Source of the DNA: Owenia fusiformis
Taxonomy: Eukaryota; Annelida; Polychaeta; Sabellida; Oweniidae
Assembly (NCBI GenBank): GCA_903813345.2
Contig: CAIIXF020000009.1
Coordinates: 16,147,759 to 16,211,758, forward strand
Length of the DNA: 64,000 nucleotides
Direction of reading: 5' to 3'
Positions 14,394 through 26,639 of the stretch are shown here, in pieces. The stretch's first letter is position 1. The number at the start of each line of letters is the position of its first letter. The notes under the pieces were generated by a model. That model was given only the letters and a program-made list of their open reading frames with translations. It ran no database searches and had not been told where the DNA came from. A program made the position numbers and the translations under genes.

Positions 14394-14634
14394 CTTCTTT
14401 TTCGATCAAGACTTGTAAATTGTTCATCGAGTTAAAGTTTTACAGACCTATTTCCAATATGGCGGTTTGCTAGGTGCGAGATACGCAACGAACGAAATGA
14501 ATTTTGAGAATTAGTTAGGTTCGGACAACCTCCGGAGATTTACGAAAATGTCCGAGCAGAAACCGCCATATTGGAATTTGGCAGTAAAACGATTTACTCG
14601 ACTAACAATTACAAATCTTGATCGAAAAAGTTGA
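14394..14634. mobile_element. Palindromic MITE of about 240 bp
   Basis: The arms mirror TTTTTCGATCAAGACTTGTA and TTCCAATATGGCGGTTT around a short centre at 14500-14540. It directly abuts the next foldback, so the two may be one composite. Confidence 0.7.
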
Positions 14635-14636
14635 AG

Positions 14637-15062
14637 TTGAAGTTTCATGGTTTAACTCCCAAATGGGAAAAAGTTACAGTCATTTTAAAAGTTAGTGTTT
14701 TGTCAAAATAAAGTTCAATTTTACACCACATTACTAGTCAATGTGTCCCCCTTGGTCATGTTAACAACAGCAATTATTTTCAGATATGACCTTAAAAGCC
14801 CTTCAAATAGGGGTGTGGAATTTTATAACCCTCTTAAAACCTGTTAAGGGACTTTAGAAGAGTTTCCTTAGAGGTTCTACCCTCAGCGTTCTCTTTTTAT
14901 AACTCAATATCCCTCCGACCCGAAAAGAATTGCTGCTGTTAAGATGGCCCGGGAGGACACATTGACTAGTGATTTGGTGTAAAATTGAACTAAATTTTGA
15001 CCAAACACTAAATTTTGAAATGCCTTTAATTTTTCACGTTTGAGAGTTGAACCATGATAAGC
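14637..15062. mobile_element. Foldback of about 425 bp
   Basis: Arms 14637-14790 and 14925-15062 share TTCAATTTTACACCA, ACTAGTCAATGTGTCC and TCATGGTT(T/C)AACTC. The loop is about 130 bp. Confidence 0.7.
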
Positions 15063-17514
15063 TTTAAAATGATATATGACACATACTATGACGACACTGG
15101 TATATGTCTGCCTAGGGGGGGGGGGGGGGGGGGCATACTTTCAAAACACCCTGTATTCATATATAGTGCAATCTCTAGTGTGAGAAATTCAACTGGTATG
15201 ATGGGCGTTAGCTTCGCGTCGTTCTCTGATTCTCTGATGAGCTGGTCCCCTGTAGCTTACATGTTGTTCAATGAATTCAAGAAAAACTATGCTAATTTAT
15301 CTTTTTACATATTATATTTTTTGTTGATTTTTCATACAAGACAGGGGAGATGTACTTTTATTGCATAAATTATATATTTGTGTCACTTTCTATGATCAAA
15401 TATGTTACTTTGCGCCCCTCCTTAGTTTATATGAGGCATGGGTTTTCAACTAAAGCCCATGTATGAGGAAACGGGGGTGGCTTATGTGAAAGCGCATGGT
15501 TTCCGAATGCCTTTGCCTTGTCAAAGTCGCTTTTTTTACTTATTTGATCTTGAATTATTACCAAAATATACACAGCTGCAAAAACATGAAATTAAGGGTC
15601 TATGTGCAGTATGCCAAGTGATTTTAGACGGTCATATATTTCACCATGGGATAGAATTCAAGATTTATTCGAATCACTCCACATTATGTATTACCAATTT
15701 TTTTTATTTATTTATTCGAATCACTTTTAAAACAGTGGCACACACATTGAAAATGTGGTGCATCTACATACAAACATGCTTATACAATAACAGTCAAAAA
15801 CATTTTGCATGCTTAAAGATGGAATTCTACTTTTGAGTGAATTACAAAGTTACTGAGTAAATATGTGTTGCAATAGAGGTCAAATATTTGGCTGGATGGA
15901 TTTCACTCAAGCTTGATATAATATGACATGGTGGATCACTTTCACCATTTGTTTAGATTGCATCGGCTCCTTTGGAACTAATTATAGAATTGATAAGTAT
16001 ATTTATAAGGGCATATTTAAAAAGATAATGAGGTAGGGATATGATGATATAACGTTAAGCGTGCATGCTTTCATGTTAGTTTCAAAACGCACTTGCTGCA
16101 TTCTTAATATTCTCAGAAAAAATAAGTAAACGCAAATCTACACACTAATTTCAAATATCATTTCTATAGAAAGCAGAAATGTTTACGCATCTTGTAGCAT
16201 AATGCAGTCACTGCACTTCACTTAATGACCACTATTTCAGCCTATCTGTGTTTAAACCCTTAAATATACCCCAAAGTATAATTTGACACTGAATTGGTTA
16301 TTGTAAATGTTGAGATAATCTTTTCTGGCCTAGGGGATATTCTTCATTTTGAAATTGATGTCATAAAATTAATAAAAATGACCCCTGAGGGATGAAAGGG
16401 TTAATATGTATTTTTGCACTCACCAAAAATACTTTTGGAGTTATGATTCTGAAAGCTGACACTCCCAATGGTGTTTTGAAATCTTAGTTAGATGAAGCCT
16501 TTTATTTGACCCTAGTTTTCACTACTATTAAACACGGATCGAGATGCGTTTATATTTACGTACTTCAAAAAAACGAACTGCGAAACGAGAATTATCGAAA
16601 TACGTATCCGTAAACGTAACGAGATACGGATTCGTTAAATTCGTTTTGCGAAACCTCTCTATTTGCTAATAAAATGTCTAAAACAAAGGGAACTGTATGA
16701 GTGAACTGCAATCTCCCAGAACCCCCTGCATCGAGACAGAGAGTTACATCTAAATCGTTGTGGACTCTCTTGAGATCAAACCAACCAATCTAAACGATAC
16801 GCAGATGACCATTTTTAAGTAGATGGGAAATATACCATCATTGTTAAAAAAAGAAACATATGGTCTAATTTGTGTAAAAGCCCAGTAATCAGTTTGTGTC
16901 CTCTAAATCTCACTATACATGGGTGGAGTATAACCCAGATCCAGATGTATGTAATGGTATTGATGCAATCACTGGATGGTTTCGTACATGCCCAGTTGTG
17001 AGTGGGGTTGTAGGCACAAGGGGTATAAAAGCAAAATAAAATGCACAAAGTTTGACATTTTAAAATCAAAAGATATGTCTGAAATGTTGTCATCTGAAGA
17101 AGATGATAGTTCATAGAATCTCTTATGACTTATATAATTAACAAACACATGAATGTGCTCATCAACAGTTATGTGAAGTCTGCAAAGTAACCTTTTAGAA
17201 ATTGTTATATTTTATGTGTTTTTATATGTTGCTATTTGTGCTTCCTCACTGTGATGTGAAATAATAAAATTAGTATTTTACTGCCACTAAAACAAACTGT
17301 ATTATGAGCAATTGATCTCAAGGAAGCAGATCAATATATAATTGATTGATATGCATTTTTGACTTGTTAATTACTTCATGTGTTTTTTAATGTTGCCCCT
17401 TGTTCTTTCCCATTGTGATGTAAATTAAAAAACTCAATATTCTTTGAAAATATAAAGAAGATCACTCTTCGATATTTTGTTTGCATTTTTGACTTAAATA
17501 TTTTATATATTTTT
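15063..17514. other. Gene-free stretch with duplicated segment
   Basis: 15370-16410 repeats sequence from 6290-7960 without the foldback found there. 16549-16650 repeats 11270-11370 (GAGATGCGTTTA, TTACGTACTTCAAAAAA, TTATCGAAATA). A G18-like run lies at 15115-15132. The 132-residue frame at 15438 looks accidental. Confidence 0.55.
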
Positions 17515-18140
17515 TTAAGGATCCACATATGATTAACCCCAGAATTTCTAAAAATGGCATTACAGTAAGACTCCCTATTATTTTTAACAGCTTGGAGACA
17601 CCTAGTCAATAGCCCAGAAACTTTTTTAGCAGAACAAACCCTAGAACCAGCAACAGATCTAGATTTACACGGGTTTTTATTATGTAATTATGTATCCAAT
17701 AAATTTGAGGCAAATGTTCTTGTTTCTCTGTTGGTTTGATCTTGTGTTTAATCAAGAAGTCTTAATGATTTTTGACTATTTCAAGTTCATTAGCATCAAC
17801 CTTAATATACGTCTTATTACTTGCATTTTTATTTGAAATGTCCAATTCTGTCATGATAACAGACAAATAGAATTTTTTTTACATATAACAATAACGTTAT
17901 TTGACGCTTTGTCTACTGGGACTAAAATAATTTTTTTTATGAAAATTTTCTAAATATTCAACAACTTGAGGGTCATCTAATATCTTGTCATTAGATCCAA
18001 ACTTTTGAGCTTTAAGTTTAATTATTCTACTATTAACAATATCCTTGACTTTAAGTATCCACTCATCTAATGAAGATTTATCCGCATGCTCACGTCTAAC
18101 CCAATCCTTAGCATATTTTTCAACAGCATGAACAATTATT
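17515..18140 (-). pseudogene. Decayed Penelope-like element reverse transcriptase
   Basis: Minus-strand frames contain EKYAKDWVRREHADKSSL near 18130, a frame-shifted VPVDKASNNVIVICKK near 17900, IYWIHN then HKNP-like and SVAGSRVCSAKKVSGLLT near 17650, and SYCNAIFRNSGVN near 17560. An LVPVDKAxNN(V/I)xx(V/I)CKKxY block, an IYxxHKxPxKxRxIAxS block and a YCN(G/A)I..(T/S)GVN block in that order are typical of Penelope-like RTs. Several stops and frameshifts mean it is not functional. It lies downstream of EPRS1. A TA-flanked MITE (18211-18605) sits just beyond its 5' side. The exact Penelope clade cannot be told by eye. Confidence 0.6.
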
Positions 18141-18210
18141 TTTTTATTATATCTCCATAAAATGTGATTTCAACCATAATTCTAGGCCAACTCCACCTGC
18201 TAGAACATCT

Positions 18211-18605
18211 TAGAGTCCATTTCACTGCTTCATTTCGTCAGTAGAACAGCAAAAATAAGAAATTGGGAGACCATTGTGCAATAATATATGGAAAAGTATA
18301 TTCATAATGTACATGAATGACATTTGTATATTTCAGATTTTTTAGTTTTTTGTGCAATAAGCCTGTGCCGTCTTGTAATTTGAAGAATTTCAGCCATGTT
18401 AATCTAATTGAAAATAACATGGCAGAGAAACATCCAAATATAAGAGGCCACACACTTTATAAGCCAAACTATAAGCAATCCAAGATATACAAATGTCATT
18501 CATGTACATTATGAATATACTTTTCCATATATTATTGCACAATGGTCTCCCAATTTCTTATTTTTGCAGTTCTACTGACGAAATGAAGCAGTGAAATGGA
18601 CTCTA
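18211..18605. mobile_element. 395-bp MITE with long inverted repeats and TA flanks
   Basis: Arms of about 120 bp (18211-18331 and 18487-18605) are near-perfect inverted copies beginning TAGAGTCCATTTCACTGC. TA at both outer ends fits a Tc1/mariner-like target. A 155-bp loop separates the arms. Confidence 0.8.
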
Positions 18606-18978
18606 GTAACAATTCTAACCATCCAAGGGAATTGATAGTGACATTATATTACCTTTATTGTCCATTTTTCGACGAGATGTACCTGACAAAACATTGGATT
18701 GGCGCAATGTTTTCAGGTTTCAAGCAGGTTTTAGTACATTCTGACCAATTGCATTTTCAGACTAATTCATTTTATGATTATGTAATACTGACCTACTTAT
18801 CTGGCTAGCATATCTTTAACTTCATGCTGGCCCACATGAAATAAAAAACAAATCTGACGTCATTTATCTGCGCGCGTATTGAAGTTCACGTTCAAGTTTT
18901 TTGTTAAATACGTGTAGCTTAACCTCTTTAGTGAGTCAATAATTGGCTCAATAATGGAGAGAGTTATGGATACCATGG

Positions 18979-19127
18979 GATATAGAGGTTATTTACTGGT
19001 CGGGATTCAATATGGGTTTATGCCTCGTAACAAGATGATATTTCCCTCTGGCCCTCTGGAAATATCATAGTGTCCCTGGAAATTAAACCCATATTGAATC
19101 CCTCCCAGTAAACAGCCTCTATATATC
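18979..19127. repeat. Inverted repeat of about 150 bp
   Basis: GATATAGAGGTTATTTACTG and ATTCAATATGGGTTTA are mirrored by AAACCCATATTGAAT and CAGTAAACAGCCTCTATATA. Single-arm relatives occur at 19190-19260 and 58490-58590. Confidence 0.65.
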
Positions 19128-19403
19128 TAGTAGAATTTTTATTGTTTTCTCAACAAAGACCATGGTATAAGGTCGTTATTCAGTGCATTCCCTCTGGAAC
19201 TATTGTTAGCATCCTTGTGATATTCCCCATATCAAATCCCTCCTGGTGAAAACTTCTTTTTATTTAATGGTATTACCTGTATTAAGTCAATGAACAAAAA
19301 ACACTAACAAACAATTGCATATGTGTTTCTCTATTTTAAGAATGTTTTTTCATTTCCAACAATAATCCTGCATTACCATGATTGTATTATGTGCATTTAA
19401 TAG

Positions 19404-19533
19404 CATAGGCCCCGGGAACATGTATAAAATAGCGAGTCGACATCTGTATTACTACTACTTCTTTTCTTCTTTGAAGAAGTACGTGTAATACAGGTGTCGA
19501 CTCGATATTTTATACATGTTCCTGGGGCCTATG
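19404..19533. repeat. 130-bp near-perfect palindrome downstream of EPRS1
   Basis: CATAGGCCCCGGGAACATG at the left mirrors CATGTTCCTGGGGCCTATG at the right, with GAGTCGACA/TGTCGACTC further in. The loop contains CTTCTTTGAAGAAG. It may fall in the EPRS1 3' UTR. Confidence 0.75.
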
Positions 19534-19773
19534 TTTAATAGTGCTTGTATATACCAGTATTGCATAAAAATTAAACAGGATAAGTATGACCAACATTGGC
19601 ATTTGATATAAAATCTTCCTTAACAGTTCTATTAGTTGAAAAATTATGTCACTGACTATTGAATTCTATTAAACAATCAAGTTCTCTGTTTAACATGAGG
19701 TCAACATTTTGACCAGTTATCAATTTTTCCCTGATAGTCCAACGTTAAAAGTATATTTCCTAGAGAGTCAATA

Positions 19774-19930
19774 CTAATAACTTCTTCCAAAGAGAGTATA
19801 GAATTTTGGATTGGCTTGGCAAGCTGGGTTGATACACTTCATGTCTGGCTTTATGTCTCCTGGTTGCTTGAATGGAATACACAGAGACTTGGCTCCCATG
19901 GATGGGGCTCCCTCTTCAACAACAACATCC
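19774..19930 (-). CDS. EPRS1: EPRS1 terminal exon, zinc tail and stop
   Basis: This exon encodes [20 protein letters not shown], then [18 protein letters not shown] and finally [12 protein letters not shown] followed by TAG at 19776-19774. [16 protein letters not shown] and the YTLFGRSY terminus are diagnostic of animal EPRS. The acceptor is TATATTCCAG above 19930, with phase-2 entry. The second zinc-ligand pair is spaced C-X4-C (CINPAC), whereas I recall CXC in human EPRS, so the loop carries a small insertion. Weak poly(A) signal candidates on the minus strand are ATTAAA at 19539-19534 and AATAAA at 19264-19259; neither is proven. The exon is separated from the previous one by a 14.8-kb intron. 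Confidence 0.96.
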
Positions 19931-20138
19931 CTGGAATATACAATTTATAGTAATTTATAGCTTAGACAGAACTGATCAGGATACCAAACATTTATGACGG
20001 AACTGTAATTCTCTCATTGTGTTTATATCATGGTAATAATATATTTATTTATCTATTTAGCCTCCAATACTGAAGAATAGTTTGACAATTAAAACAATCT
20101 TACACTATACCTTATGCTAAATAAACAATGACAATAGC

Positions 20139-20816
20139 GAGATTTCGCACATAAGTGAAAGTACAACTTATACGTATACGTATAGTTTAAAGGGTCATGT
20201 CGAACTATTATATTTACTAAAATCAATTTTAAATTGTACTTAATGGAACATAACTATTCTCGATATAGAAAAGCTCCATCAACCAGAGACTGTGAATGCA
20301 CTGTCATCTGCACGTGTAGATTATGCACATTATAATTAAATGCTTGCTTCCGTGTCCTAGTAGTTGTAGTGTATTCTAAACACGATCCTTTAAAGTGAGT
20401 CATGATCCTTTAAAGTGAGTCATTACATAAACAAGTTGATTATTTGAAAGTTTTCATGATCAGTATAAGTTCAATGAACTTACAAAATTGTATATACACG
20501 TAGATGATAAACGTATACAGTTTGATCTACGTATAAAGCTTTACCTACATGTGTGTGGAACAATTGACCGCAAGCATTTTCTAAATTAATCGGCTGAGTA
20601 GGAACAGTATCCAATCAAATACTTTAACCATCAATTTGAAACACCAATCAAACCAGTAGGTTCTAGCAAAGTAGAAAAGGCATCCCTTTGACCTTTATTT
20701 ATTAAGTCCGAGAAGATATTTCCTGACGAAATACCCATATTATGAAACACCTTGTACGTCTTCTTATAAGTATAAGTATACGTTATAAGTTGTATTTTAC
20801 ATATGTGCGAAATCTC
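20139..20816. mobile_element. Inverted-repeat element of about 680 bp
   Basis: GAGATTTCGCACATA at the left is mirrored at 20802-20816. The arms continue through ACAACTTATA and repeated TATACGTATA-like tracts for about 50 bp. The interior includes a 23-bp direct tandem (ATGATCCTTTAAAGTGAGTC) at 20383-20425. It is in the EPRS1 last intron, close to the terminal exon. Confidence 0.55.
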
Positions 20817-21229
20817 TCTAATATCATGAATTATACATGTATACATGAGCAAAATTTAGACCCAAAATAACAATGGATAAGTTGGTAAATCAGCCAAAAA
20901 ATCTTCTTTGGTACATAATTAAAACATTCTTACAAGAAATAATCAAAACATTATCCCAATTTTCCATTGGGAACTCCATGCCTAAAATAATGTTCTATAA
21001 AACCTCACTTTTTTTCTTTTTTTTTTCTTTTATTAAAAATATTTATTCTCTAAAATTAAAATCAAATACATAATAACACTTGACACTTTTAGTAAGTGTA
21101 TCAGCGTGAAAACATTTAAATATTAACCTGAGTCAAATGGAAATGAGAAAAAAGAACAATTTAAATATATTTACTCAGTTAAATGAGAATAAAATTGATA
21201 ACAATATATAAAATCTACATATATGTTTG

Positions 21230-24200
21230 TCAGTAATTCAGTTCATCATAGGTTGATGTCATATGAATTTTAAAATTCTTTTTAAAACAGTTAATGGAAG
21301 GTAATGTTTTCAAACAAGTTGGCAGATTATTCCAAAGCTGAGCACCTGAATATTTTATTGAGTTTTGACCTATAATTGTTCTAAATTTTTTCATGTGAAG
21401 ACAATTTTGGAATCTTGTCTCATGTTCGTGAAATATCAAATTTGGAGTAAAATAATTTTCAAATATGTCAAAAGGAAAGCCATCGGGTTTTGTTGTGTAT
21501 TGATAAAGAAATTTTGCAACTTCAAGCTTATGTATGTCAAAAATATCTAGAAAATTGAGTTGTTTAAAAAGAGGTGGGCTATGTGCTAAAAAGTCAGAAT
21601 TTGTGATTATTCTCACTGCACGTTTTTGTAACAAAAGCAATTTATTCAAAAAGGTTTTACATGCATTACCCCATATGATGTTGCAATAGTTCAATTGTGA
21701 TAATATAAGTGAATTATAAATGGTAATCATGGTTTTTGTATTCAATTTATATTTAATCTTACCCAGAATACCAATAATTTTAGATATTTTATGTATAACC
21801 TTATTTATGTGCTCATTCCATTTTAATTTACAATCAATTGTTACTCCCAGAAAATTTGTATGCATTACTCTTTCAAGAATATTACCCCCTATTTTTATAT
21901 TAAAATCTTGATTTTCATCAATATTTAACTTTGATCTTGTAAATAGCATATAATTTGTCTTGTCTATATTCAAAGAAAGTTTATTTGATTTGAACCATTC
22001 TAATGTCTTTTCCATTTCTAGATTTACATTTCTATATAGATCATGAAGGTCTTTGTTTGAAGATAAGATATTTGTATCATCTGCGAAAATAGTAAATTTA
22101 AGAATATTTGAAACCTTATGTAAATCATTTATATAGAGAATGAATAAGATGGGGCCTAAAACAGACCCTTGAGGTACACCACAAGTGATAATATTTTCTT
22201 CAGATAGAGTGTTGTTAAAAGAAGTAATGATTTTCCTATCAGATAAATAGCTTTCAAACCAATTTTTTGCGACATTGCGAATTCCAAAATTTTCAAGTTT
22301 TTTTAGAAGAATTTCATGATTTACTGTATCGAAGGCTTTGGATAAATCTAAAAATATTCCAATAGCATGAGTTGAGCTTTTATCTAGAGATATCCTCACT
22401 TCTTCCAAGAAGGAGAGGATTGCCATATAAGTTGAATAATGTTTTCTAAAACCAAACTGATTTTTGAATAAAAGTTTGTATGTTTCAATAAATGTTATTA
22501 ATCTATTTTTCATGATCTGTTCTAAGAGTTTAGAAAAGACACTAAGTAGAGATATAGGTCTATAGTTTGAAAATTTTGAAGTATTTCCTTTTTTAAAAAG
22601 TGGGATAACTTTGGCTGTTTTCAACTTAGTGGGAAAAACCCCTGTATGGATAGACAAGTTTGCTATATGAACAAATGGTAAAAGTAAGTTATTTCTTGCA
22701 TGTTTAACTACTATTGGTTTGAATTCATCTAGGCCTGGTGAGCAATCTTTTAAAACTGACATTAAATTTTCGATTTCATTCTTAGTCACAGGAGTAAGTT
22801 CTAAAGAAGATTCATTGATTTCCATAAATGTAAAAGGGGACGTTTTTGAACTTATCTTTGATGCTAATTTAGGTCCAACATTAGAAAAAAATCTGTTAAA
22901 ATGATTAGCAATATCTTTTCTATCAGTCAAAATATCATCTCCATCATAAAATTTATCTGGAAAAACTGAATCACATTTTTTGCGGTGAAGTAAGTCATTT
23001 ATAACTGACCAAGTATTCTTGATATTATTGCTTGTTTCAGTAAATCTATCACAAAAATATTTCCTTTCTGCTTTGCGGATTAATTTATGGAGTTTGTTTC
23101 GAAAAGTTTTGTATTCAGCTAGATTCTGTTTCGTTGGGTGTTTCAAAGTATTTCGATAAAGTTTATTTTTCTGTTTCACAGATGTTAGTATACCATGTGA
23201 GAGCCAAGGCTTAATTGAGTTCTTGTGAATTTTTGTATTTTTGACTTTAACAGGGAAATATTCATCATATTTTCTACTAATTTTGTCTGCAAACAAATTA
23301 TAAGCCACATTTACATCAACCTTTTCATTAATTATACCCGTCCAATCTATATCTTTCAGTGAATCACTAAAATTATTAATTGCACTCAATGAATATTTCC
23401 TAAAAGTGATTTGTTTGTTTTGACAAACATTTTGATAGTGTGATGTAAGGGCAAAGATAGGATGGTGATCAGAAATGGGAAATGAAAGAAGACCACTTTT
23501 GATTACATTATTTGAATTAGAAAAAATATTATCAATAAGCGTAGCACTTTTTTCTGTTATTCTAGTAGGTTTAAAAATCAATGGGTTATAAGATTGGGAG
23601 TATAATAGATTAAGAAAATTCAAAGTTTGCGCATCACTTTCAGTTTTAAGTAAATCAATGTTGAAATCACCCATTATAAAAGAAAGTTTATGTTCCCTAT
23701 CAATTTTAGAAAGTAGGCTCTCAAAACTTTCAAGAAAAGATGCCATGTCTGTATTTGGTGGTCTATATATTATAGTAATAACCATATTTTTCTCATTTTT
23801 CCTAGGAATTTCAATAGATAGTGATTCACATGCTTTATAATCTAATTTGAGGTCATCCCTATGTTTAAAGTCAATGCCTTTTAAAATGTGAAGTGCAACA
23901 CCACCCCCTGGTCTATCTTTCCTAGAGTTAAAAATACTATTATAATTAGAATCATTTTCCTCATAAATAGGCTCTAAGTTTGATGTAAGCCATGTTTCAG
24001 TCATACCAATAATTGAAAGATTATTTTTTAACAATTGCAACATATTATGGAATTTCCATTGATTTTTAGATACACTCCTCATGTTGATGTGTAACATACT
24101 AAGATCATTTGATTTTTGTAAGTGATAGTTAAATTGATCTATATTATTGTAGTTGCACTGATTTACTGATTGATTTATTTCAAAATCATGTGCAGTGAGA

Positions 24201-24361
24201 GGTTCATCCTTCTGTCTATTTTCTTAAGTCAGTGGATTAAAAATAAGACTTTCATAATCATTAGTTGGAATTGAAGAAGGTGCTAAGTCAAGAAATTCAA
24301 TTGGTGTTGCCTCATAAAATGGAAACATCTGCCATTTCATAACCTCTATATTTCTAGACAT
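21230..24361 (-). mobile_element. Non-LTR retrotransposon ORF2 (endonuclease and reverse transcriptase), one in-frame stop
   Basis: The 955-residue open frame (24097 to 21230) has an AP-endonuclease domain followed by a reverse transcriptase. Endonuclease marks are HINMRS near residue 3, TETW at 33-36, GGGVAL at 64-69, MGDFNID at 142-148 and a SDHHPIF motif near 210. RT marks are NYRPISLLSVFSKLLEQ, DLSKAFDTVNHEIL, GVPQGSVLGPILF, FADDT with the catalytic aspartates at 673-674, and FLGVTID. The frame is also open upstream to an ATG at 24361, broken only by one TAA at 24226-24224, so the original frame was probably about 1042 residues. A poly(A)-like tract on the minus strand (plus-strand T run 21009-21030) may mark the 3' end. 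The style of the RT suggests the CR1/L2/jockey group, but the clade is uncertain. No ORF1 was found, so the copy may be 5' truncated. It lies in the EPRS1 last intron in the gene's orientation. Confidence 0.9.
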
Positions 24362-24883
24362 AACCAAAATGATAATAGATGCTAAATGAATGAACTGAAT
24401 TAATTTGATTTGTTCTGCTCAAAACAAAAATGCACCATATTAGGTACATATTCCAATAAGGCAGGTTTTAAAGAAGTATGAGTAGTTCCACAGTAAATTG
24501 GATGGTAAATTACTTTAAGCAATATATCCTATAGCAGACTATGATAACAATTTGTTATTAAAAACATGTTAAAATATACATTCAAACACCTGAAAATAAA
24601 AATGCACATATCATGAAAATGTAACTTAGTAATGTTACTTTCCTTTCAATGGTATTTTACAGTTCTACATTTCTATAATAGTCATTTTAGTAAAATCTCA
24701 TGGGAGAGTTTCCTTGAAATGAATCAATGTGTGCATGTTCATTTCCGATGAAAAACAATCTATCAAATAATGTATACTAATGTATAACATATGTACAAGT
24801 TAATCTTTATTTACAGACAATATTTGCATTCAAACACCTGAAAACAAAATCACCCATTGTAAATTCTAACTGTAATATTTCTT

Positions 24884-25466
24884 CTAACCCAATAGTAGTT
24901 TGAAAGTTAAGGAATTTCTAAGGAAGTCCATTGTCATTGTACCCCTCAATGAAAGTTTCTTAAATGCAGGATTTTCCTTAATCAAATTTTCAATCATCAC
25001 TTTTCTGATATCAACATAATTATCACAACCCATAACAAAATGGTAAAGATCCTCTAATGAGTTGTTATTACATTTCTTACACTCCCTATTTTCTCTAGGT
25101 AAAGCATAGTTGTTAATTTCTAAATTATGTATACCACATAGTACTACTCTTAATCATCATATTACAGTTTTGCTTTAGTTCAGGATGTTTGAGTACCAAG
25201 TAATACCAGATAGAAGGAATGTCAACATGCAACTGTACAATTCTAAAATCTTGAAGTTGAATACTCATTGATAAAGATTGTCTCCAACTATTAAATTCAA
25301 AAGCTCTAACATTGTTCTTACATATTTTTTTCCATAGAAACTTTTGACATATTCATACAACCATTGTACATGAAGTTGATAACATTGTCCAACAATTTAT
25401 ATTTATTTAAAATAGTAATGTACTCTTTAGTATTACCACCTGCTTGATGATTCACTAAACATTCAA
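24884..25466 (-). pseudogene. Remnant of a second LINE, C-terminal zinc-knuckle region
   Basis: Minus-strand translation gives ECLVNHQAGG, later a CGIHNLEINN segment, then ECKKC followed by LEDLYHFVMGCDNYVDIRK and ENPAFKKLSL, ending at TAG 24886-24884. The C-X2-C...H-X4-C pattern followed by an R-K helix is typical of the C-terminal region of LINE reverse transcriptases. The fragment needs at least two frame changes and contains stops, so it is dead. It is unrelated in detail to the RT at 21230-24361 and lies just upstream of it in the same orientation. Confidence 0.6.
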
Positions 25467-25534
25467 ACACTCTAAATATAATAAAAATGCTCCTATAAAT
25501 ATATTATTTTATGAAACATGGTTTTCATGGTTTC

Positions 25535-26475
25535 ATGGTTTTGAAATTCAGCTGTCATCTTTAGATTTCTTCTTTAGTAGAGCTCTTATGTCCCAAGCCA
25601 TCAGCATATAGAATTTAGTCCAAATCAGTCTACTGGTACTTGATTTATTTAGATTACATGTTTAATGAAAAATAGCGGGGATTTCAATAAATGGCAGCCA
25701 CCTTGAAAATTTCTTCTCAAGCAGAACTCCTTTATCTAGGCATCTGTATATGAAATTTGAAGTAAATCCGTCCAATGATATTTGAGATATCAAAGATTAC
25801 CTTTTTTTATGAAAAATGGCAGCCATTTTGAAATTCAGCTAACGCCTTTGAAATTTCTTCTAAAGCATATCTCATTTTTTCCTAAACATCAGCATATTAA
25901 GTTGGAACCAAATCCATCCACTGGTATTGGAGTTATCAATGACTACATTTTTTACGAAAAATGGCAGCCATTTGGAAATTCAGCGGCCATTTTGAATATG
26001 TCTTCTTGAACAGAATTTCTTTTTCTCTATGCATCAGCATATTGAATTTGAACCAAATTCATCAACTGGTATTTGAGTTATCAAAGGTTACGTTCTTTTA
26101 TGAAAAATGGTGGCCGTTTTGAAATTTAGCTGCCATCTTGAAAAATTTTTCAAGATGGCTGCCATGTATTCCTTCTGTATTTACATTTCTAGCTTAATCA
26201 ATGTCCAATATAACTTTTTTACATTTAAAACATATTGCTATTACAGTTTTATATACAGTACATAAATTGCTGTAAAATTGACTAAAATGATTGCCAATTA
26301 AATGAGTGGCCATTTTGAAAATTGGTTTCCAAGCAGAACTTCTACCCCCATTGGGTAAACGTGTACAAAATATTAACAAAATCAGGCCAGCAGTATTTGA
26401 GTTATTGCTCGGACGGACAGCCGGACGGACGTACGGAGGCGTTCTCTATATCCCTCCTTACTTCGTTCGATGTGA
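25535..26475 (-). mobile_element. Chimeric A-core / B-5'-end Helitron-like element
   Basis: From 25535 to about 26140 the repeat units are A type (CATCAGCATAT, TTTGAACCAAATTCATCAAC-like phrases, ATCAAAG then TTAC). From about 26150 the sequence is B type: the TTTACATTTCTAGCTT and CTATTACAGTTTTA blocks, a CAGAACTTCTACCCCCAT block, a microsatellite near 26408-26440 and a diverged terminus TTATCACATCGAACG. The 3' hairpin end is missing at the left. Confidence 0.65.
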
Positions 26476-26639
26476 TAATTATCATCATATATATTGTTCA
26501 TTTGGTCAGGTGATGCTAACTTCTCAAAAAATACTGTTTCCATGACTCTCTAACCTCCTCAGCATCAGTCAATTAAATTCCTTCTTCATCAAGTATTCAT
26601 CAGGTATTCTTGACATTTTCTTGCCTTTGTTTAAAAATA

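Noticed and set aside
15438-15836. 132-residue plus-strand frame
   Set aside because: No recognisable family. It lies in a duplicated non-coding segment whose other copy does not preserve the frame.
20755-20790. TATAAGTATAAGTATACG tract as a promoter
   Set aside because: It mirrors the TATACGTATA tract at 20170-20185 and is part of an inverted-repeat element.
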